NCBI GenBank assembly: GCA_036337765.1
Contig: JAYZDP010000020.1
Location: forward strand, 1-7,633
Reading direction: 5' to 3'
From: JAYZDP01 sp036337765
Lineage (GTDB): Bacteria > Acidobacteriota > Thermoanaerobaculia > Multivoradales > Multivoraceae
DNA: 7,633 nucleotides
Under the pieces are notes generated by a model. The model was not told where the DNA came from, made no database searches, and saw nothing but the letters and a program-made list of their open reading frames with translations. The position numbers and the translations under genes are program-made. Shown one piece after another: positions 6,334 to 7,633 of this stretch (its first letter is position 1; each line of letters starts with the position of its first letter).

Positions 6334-6521
6334 GCGTCGTGGTGCAGGCGGCGAACGATCCCGAGCTCGAGGCGGCACTCAAGGGTGTGCTCGACGTCAT
6401 CTACAAGGACCACCCGTTGAAGGCGAACCAGATCCTGGTGCTGTCGGCGGAGCTTCAGCGGATCGGGGTCCATCGGTTGGTCGAGGAGCATCTGGAGCGC
6501 TTCAAGCGGCGTGAGGGCTGA
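6330..6521 (+). CDS. 63-residue protein of unknown function, coupled to ferredoxin
   Basis: I do not recognise this family. The GTG at 6330 overlaps the ferredoxin stop as GTGA, which suggests translational coupling; GTG codons at 6339 and 6342 are alternative starts. The protein is soluble, has no cysteine and looks mostly helical. An acidic first helix (NDPELEAALKGVLDVIY) is followed by a basic turn (KDHPLKANQ), a second helix (ILVLSAELQRIG), and a charged, amphipathic last helix ending FKRREG. The codon pattern and GC-rich third positions fit a real gene, as does the tight spacing. The compact three-helix shape would suit a binding partner of the ferredoxin or of nucleic acid, but that is speculation. 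A hairpin begins at its last codons. Confidence 0.65.
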   Translation: MSVVVQAANDPELEAALKGVLDVIYKDHPLKANQILVLSAELQRIGVHRLVEEHLERFKRREG

Positions 6522-6550
6522 GTCGAGCCCTCCGCAGTCGTCGTTTCTTT
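6513..6550 (+). terminator. Hairpin, possible terminator after the ferredoxin unit
   Basis: GAGGGCT (6513-6519) pairs perfectly with AGCCCTC (6526-6532) around a six-base loop. The stem overlaps the stop codon of the 63-residue gene. A T-rich stretch, GTTTCTTT, follows at 6543-6550, about ten bases after the stem and not immediately. It is therefore an imperfect intrinsic terminator or simply an RNA-stabilising hairpin. Confidence 0.4.
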
Positions 6551-6607
6551 GGATCTCAGCGCAAGGATTCTGTCTGCCGCGGGTTACACCTGCTGGATGA
6601 GGCTGAA

Positions 6608-7174
6608 GTGCGCCACGAGGAAGCGGAACCCGGCCCCGATCTGAATGAGTGGCGGCTTCTCCGTCGTGCCTCGCAGGGAGATGACGATGCCTTCGTATCG
6701 ATCGTACGAGACAATCAGGAGCGCCTCGAGCGCGTCTGCCGTGGCATCCTGGGCGACGCCGACCTCGCTCGGGACGCTACTCAGGAGGTCTTCCTGCGTG
6801 CGTACCGCAACGGCCGAAAGGCAGTGCCGAAGGGCCGGCTCTACACCTGGCTCTACCGAATCGCCGTCAACCACTGCCTCAATGAGCTGCGTCGTCGCAA
6901 GCTGGTCTCGTTTCTTCAGCTCTCCGTGCAGGAGGAGAAACCGGCGTTCGCCCCGGTCGACGCTGGCCCGGAGCCCGATCGTGTCTACGAAGCAGCCGAG
7001 CGCTGGCGCGCCACGCGGGCGCTTATCGACACCCTGCCTCCGGCGCAGCGGGTGGTGCTGGTGCTTGCCAAGTTCGAGGGGCTGTCCTACAGAGAGATCG
7101 CGGAGACGTTGGGGATCTCGGTGTCGGCGGTCGAGAGCCGCCTCTTTCGCGCCATGCGGGCTCTGGGGGATTGA
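6608..7174 (+). CDS. ECF-type RNA polymerase sigma factor
   Basis: Extracytoplasmic-function sigma factor of 188 residues, which directs RNA polymerase to a stress or envelope regulon. Region 2 spans about 24-100, with DATQEVFLRAYRN at 56-68 for core binding and LYTWLYRIAVNHCLNELRRRK at 78-98 for the -10 element (longest shared run broken here across the two helices). Region 4 spans about 134-186, with LPPAQRVVLVL, then the helix-turn-helix GLSYREIAETLGISVSAVESR. There is no region 1 or 3, as expected for ECF. Start is GTG at 6608, preceded by a GAGG ribosome site; the nearby ATG at 6597 is out of frame. The next gene starts two bases after the stop. Such pairs are usually autoregulated by a membrane anti-sigma factor. 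The signal that triggers it is not visible. Confidence 0.93.
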   Translation: MRHEEAEPGPDLNEWRLLRRASQGDDDAFVSIVRDNQERLERVCRGILGDADLARDATQEVFLRAYRNGRKAVPKGRLYTWLYRIAVNHCLNELRRRKLVSFLQLSVQEEKPAFAPVDAGPEPDRVYEAAERWRATRALIDTLPPAQRVVLVLAKFEGLSYREIAETLGISVSAVESRLFRAMRALGD

Positions 7175-7176
7175 AG

Positions 7177-7599
7177 ATGCCGACTGAGGACGATGACAAA
7201 CGCCTTCTTCTCTTGATCTGCGAAGGACCAGCAACGCCCGAGCTGGCGCAGCTCGAGGGGCGTCTAGCTGCCGACCCTGAACTGGCGGCCCGCTTCGAGG
7301 TGCTCGCAAGGGCCTGGTCCGCGCTCGAGGCACCGCCGGTGCCGGTGAGCTCGGAGGCGTCTGCACGAGCTCTGGTGCGCCGTATCCGCGCCGAAGACTT
7401 GTGGAGCTTGTCGCTCGCGCCTCGCTGGGCACAAGCCAGCGGTGCGATCGCTCTCGTAGGCGGCATCGCCGCCGGCTCGGTCGCCGCCGCGCCACTCGTC
7501 GCCGAGCCCGATCTCGGTCGCTTCGACGAGCTCACGCTCGCCGAGTCGTACGAATCGATGCTCTTCGCTCTCGGTGCGGAGGAGGAGTCGGGTCGATGA
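7177..7599 (+). CDS. Putative single-pass anti-sigma factor, no zinc-finger motif
   Basis: Membrane protein of 140 residues with the layout of an ECF anti-sigma factor. A helical cytoplasmic part (about 1-80), with PELAQLEGRLAADPELAARF at 21-40 as in typical anti-sigma domains, leads to one membrane segment at about 86-107. A short acidic outer tail (EPDLGRF...) follows. The classic zinc anti-sigma motif HxxxCxxC is absent: the only cysteine is 15. ATG at 7177 has a GGGGA ribosome site; a TTG at 7171 overlapping the sigma stop is an alternative. The TGA stop overlaps the ATG of the next gene (ATGA). Its position right after a sigma gene is the main reason for the call, so the identity rests on context plus topology. 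It could be another type of membrane regulator. Confidence 0.75.
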   Translation: MPTEDDDKRLLLLICEGPATPELAQLEGRLAADPELAARFEVLARAWSALEAPPVPVSSEASARALVRRIRAEDLWSLSLAPRWAQASGAIALVGGIAAGSVAAAPLVAEPDLGRFDELTLAESYESMLFALGAEEESGR

Positions 7600-7633
7600 A
7601 GCGCTGGTGGATCGGAATCACGCTGCTGTTATC
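7596..7633 (+). CDS. N-terminus of an exported or membrane-anchored protein (cut by window edge)
   Basis: Only 12 codons are visible, from the ATG at 7596, which overlaps the preceding stop as ATGA. The start MKRWWIGITLLL has a basic n-region and hydrophobic run typical of a signal peptide or membrane anchor. ECF sigma/anti-sigma operons often continue with a periplasmic sensor or chaperone-like protein, but too little is present to say which. Confidence 0.55.
   Translation, partial: MKRWWIGITLLL

Noticed and set aside
5872..6378. Minus-strand open frame of 168 codons
   Set aside because: Antisense to the ferredoxin gene, whose two cluster motifs are unmistakable in the plus frame.
6582..6591. 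GGGTTACACC, which on the minus strand reads GGTGTAACCC like some ECF -35 boxes
   Set aside because: It points away from the sigma gene and no matching -10 element lies at the right spacing.
6584..7495. Minus-strand open frame of 303 codons
   Set aside because: It lies opposite the sigma and anti-sigma genes, is Arg/Ser-rich with no family features, and has no plausible start signal.

Overview
This is a GC-rich, protein-dense window from a bacterium. A predicted exported thioredoxin with a clear signal peptide, an ECF sigma/anti-sigma pair and the general gene style suggest a Gram-negative-type, GC-rich lineage such as Acidobacteriota or Myxococcota. That placement is an inference from style and content; there is no rRNA or other phylogenetic marker here to settle it. 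I saw no tRNA, rRNA, CRISPR array, transposase or integrase.

Layout. Positions 1-1374 (minus strand) carry most of an ABC-F ATPase of the YbiT type, cut by the left edge. A 252-base divergent gap separates it from a plus-strand two-gene unit (1627-3612). The first gene encodes a MauE/DoxX-like polytopic membrane protein whose C-terminal tail looks like a thioredoxin fold without a CXXC. The second encodes a secreted thioredoxin-like protein with an intact CPFC site and an unrecognised N-terminal domain of about 140 residues. This pair runs tail-to-tail into a minus-strand pair, with the two stop regions overlapping by 11 bases. The minus-strand pair (5859 down to 3602) encodes a LuxE-family acyl-protein synthetase and a LuxC-family acyl-CoA/acyl-protein reductase, joined by an ATGA overlap.

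Divergent from luxE, across a 99-base gap, are a two-cluster 4Fe-4S ferredoxin (5959-6333) and a 63-residue protein of unknown function joined by a GTGA overlap. They end in a hairpin that could be a terminator. The right end (6608-7633) is a stress-response type operon: an ECF sigma factor, a single-pass putative anti-sigma factor without a zinc-finger motif, and the first 12 codons of a third, probably exported or membrane-anchored, protein.

How they may work together. The membrane protein and secreted thioredoxin resemble the MauE/MauD logic of periplasmic thiol-disulfide handling, but no methylamine dehydrogenase genes are visible. LuxE plus LuxC have the residues needed to activate a fatty or other carboxylic acid, pass it as a thioester and reduce it to an aldehyde. 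No luciferase (luxAB) or LuxD thioesterase is present, so the aldehyde probably serves something other than light. The divergent ferredoxin could be an electron carrier for that or a neighbouring pathway, but nothing in the sequence proves the link. The most interesting content is the luciferase-free LuxE/LuxC pair next to the ferredoxin/63-residue pair, and the unusual membrane-protein/thioredoxin pair.
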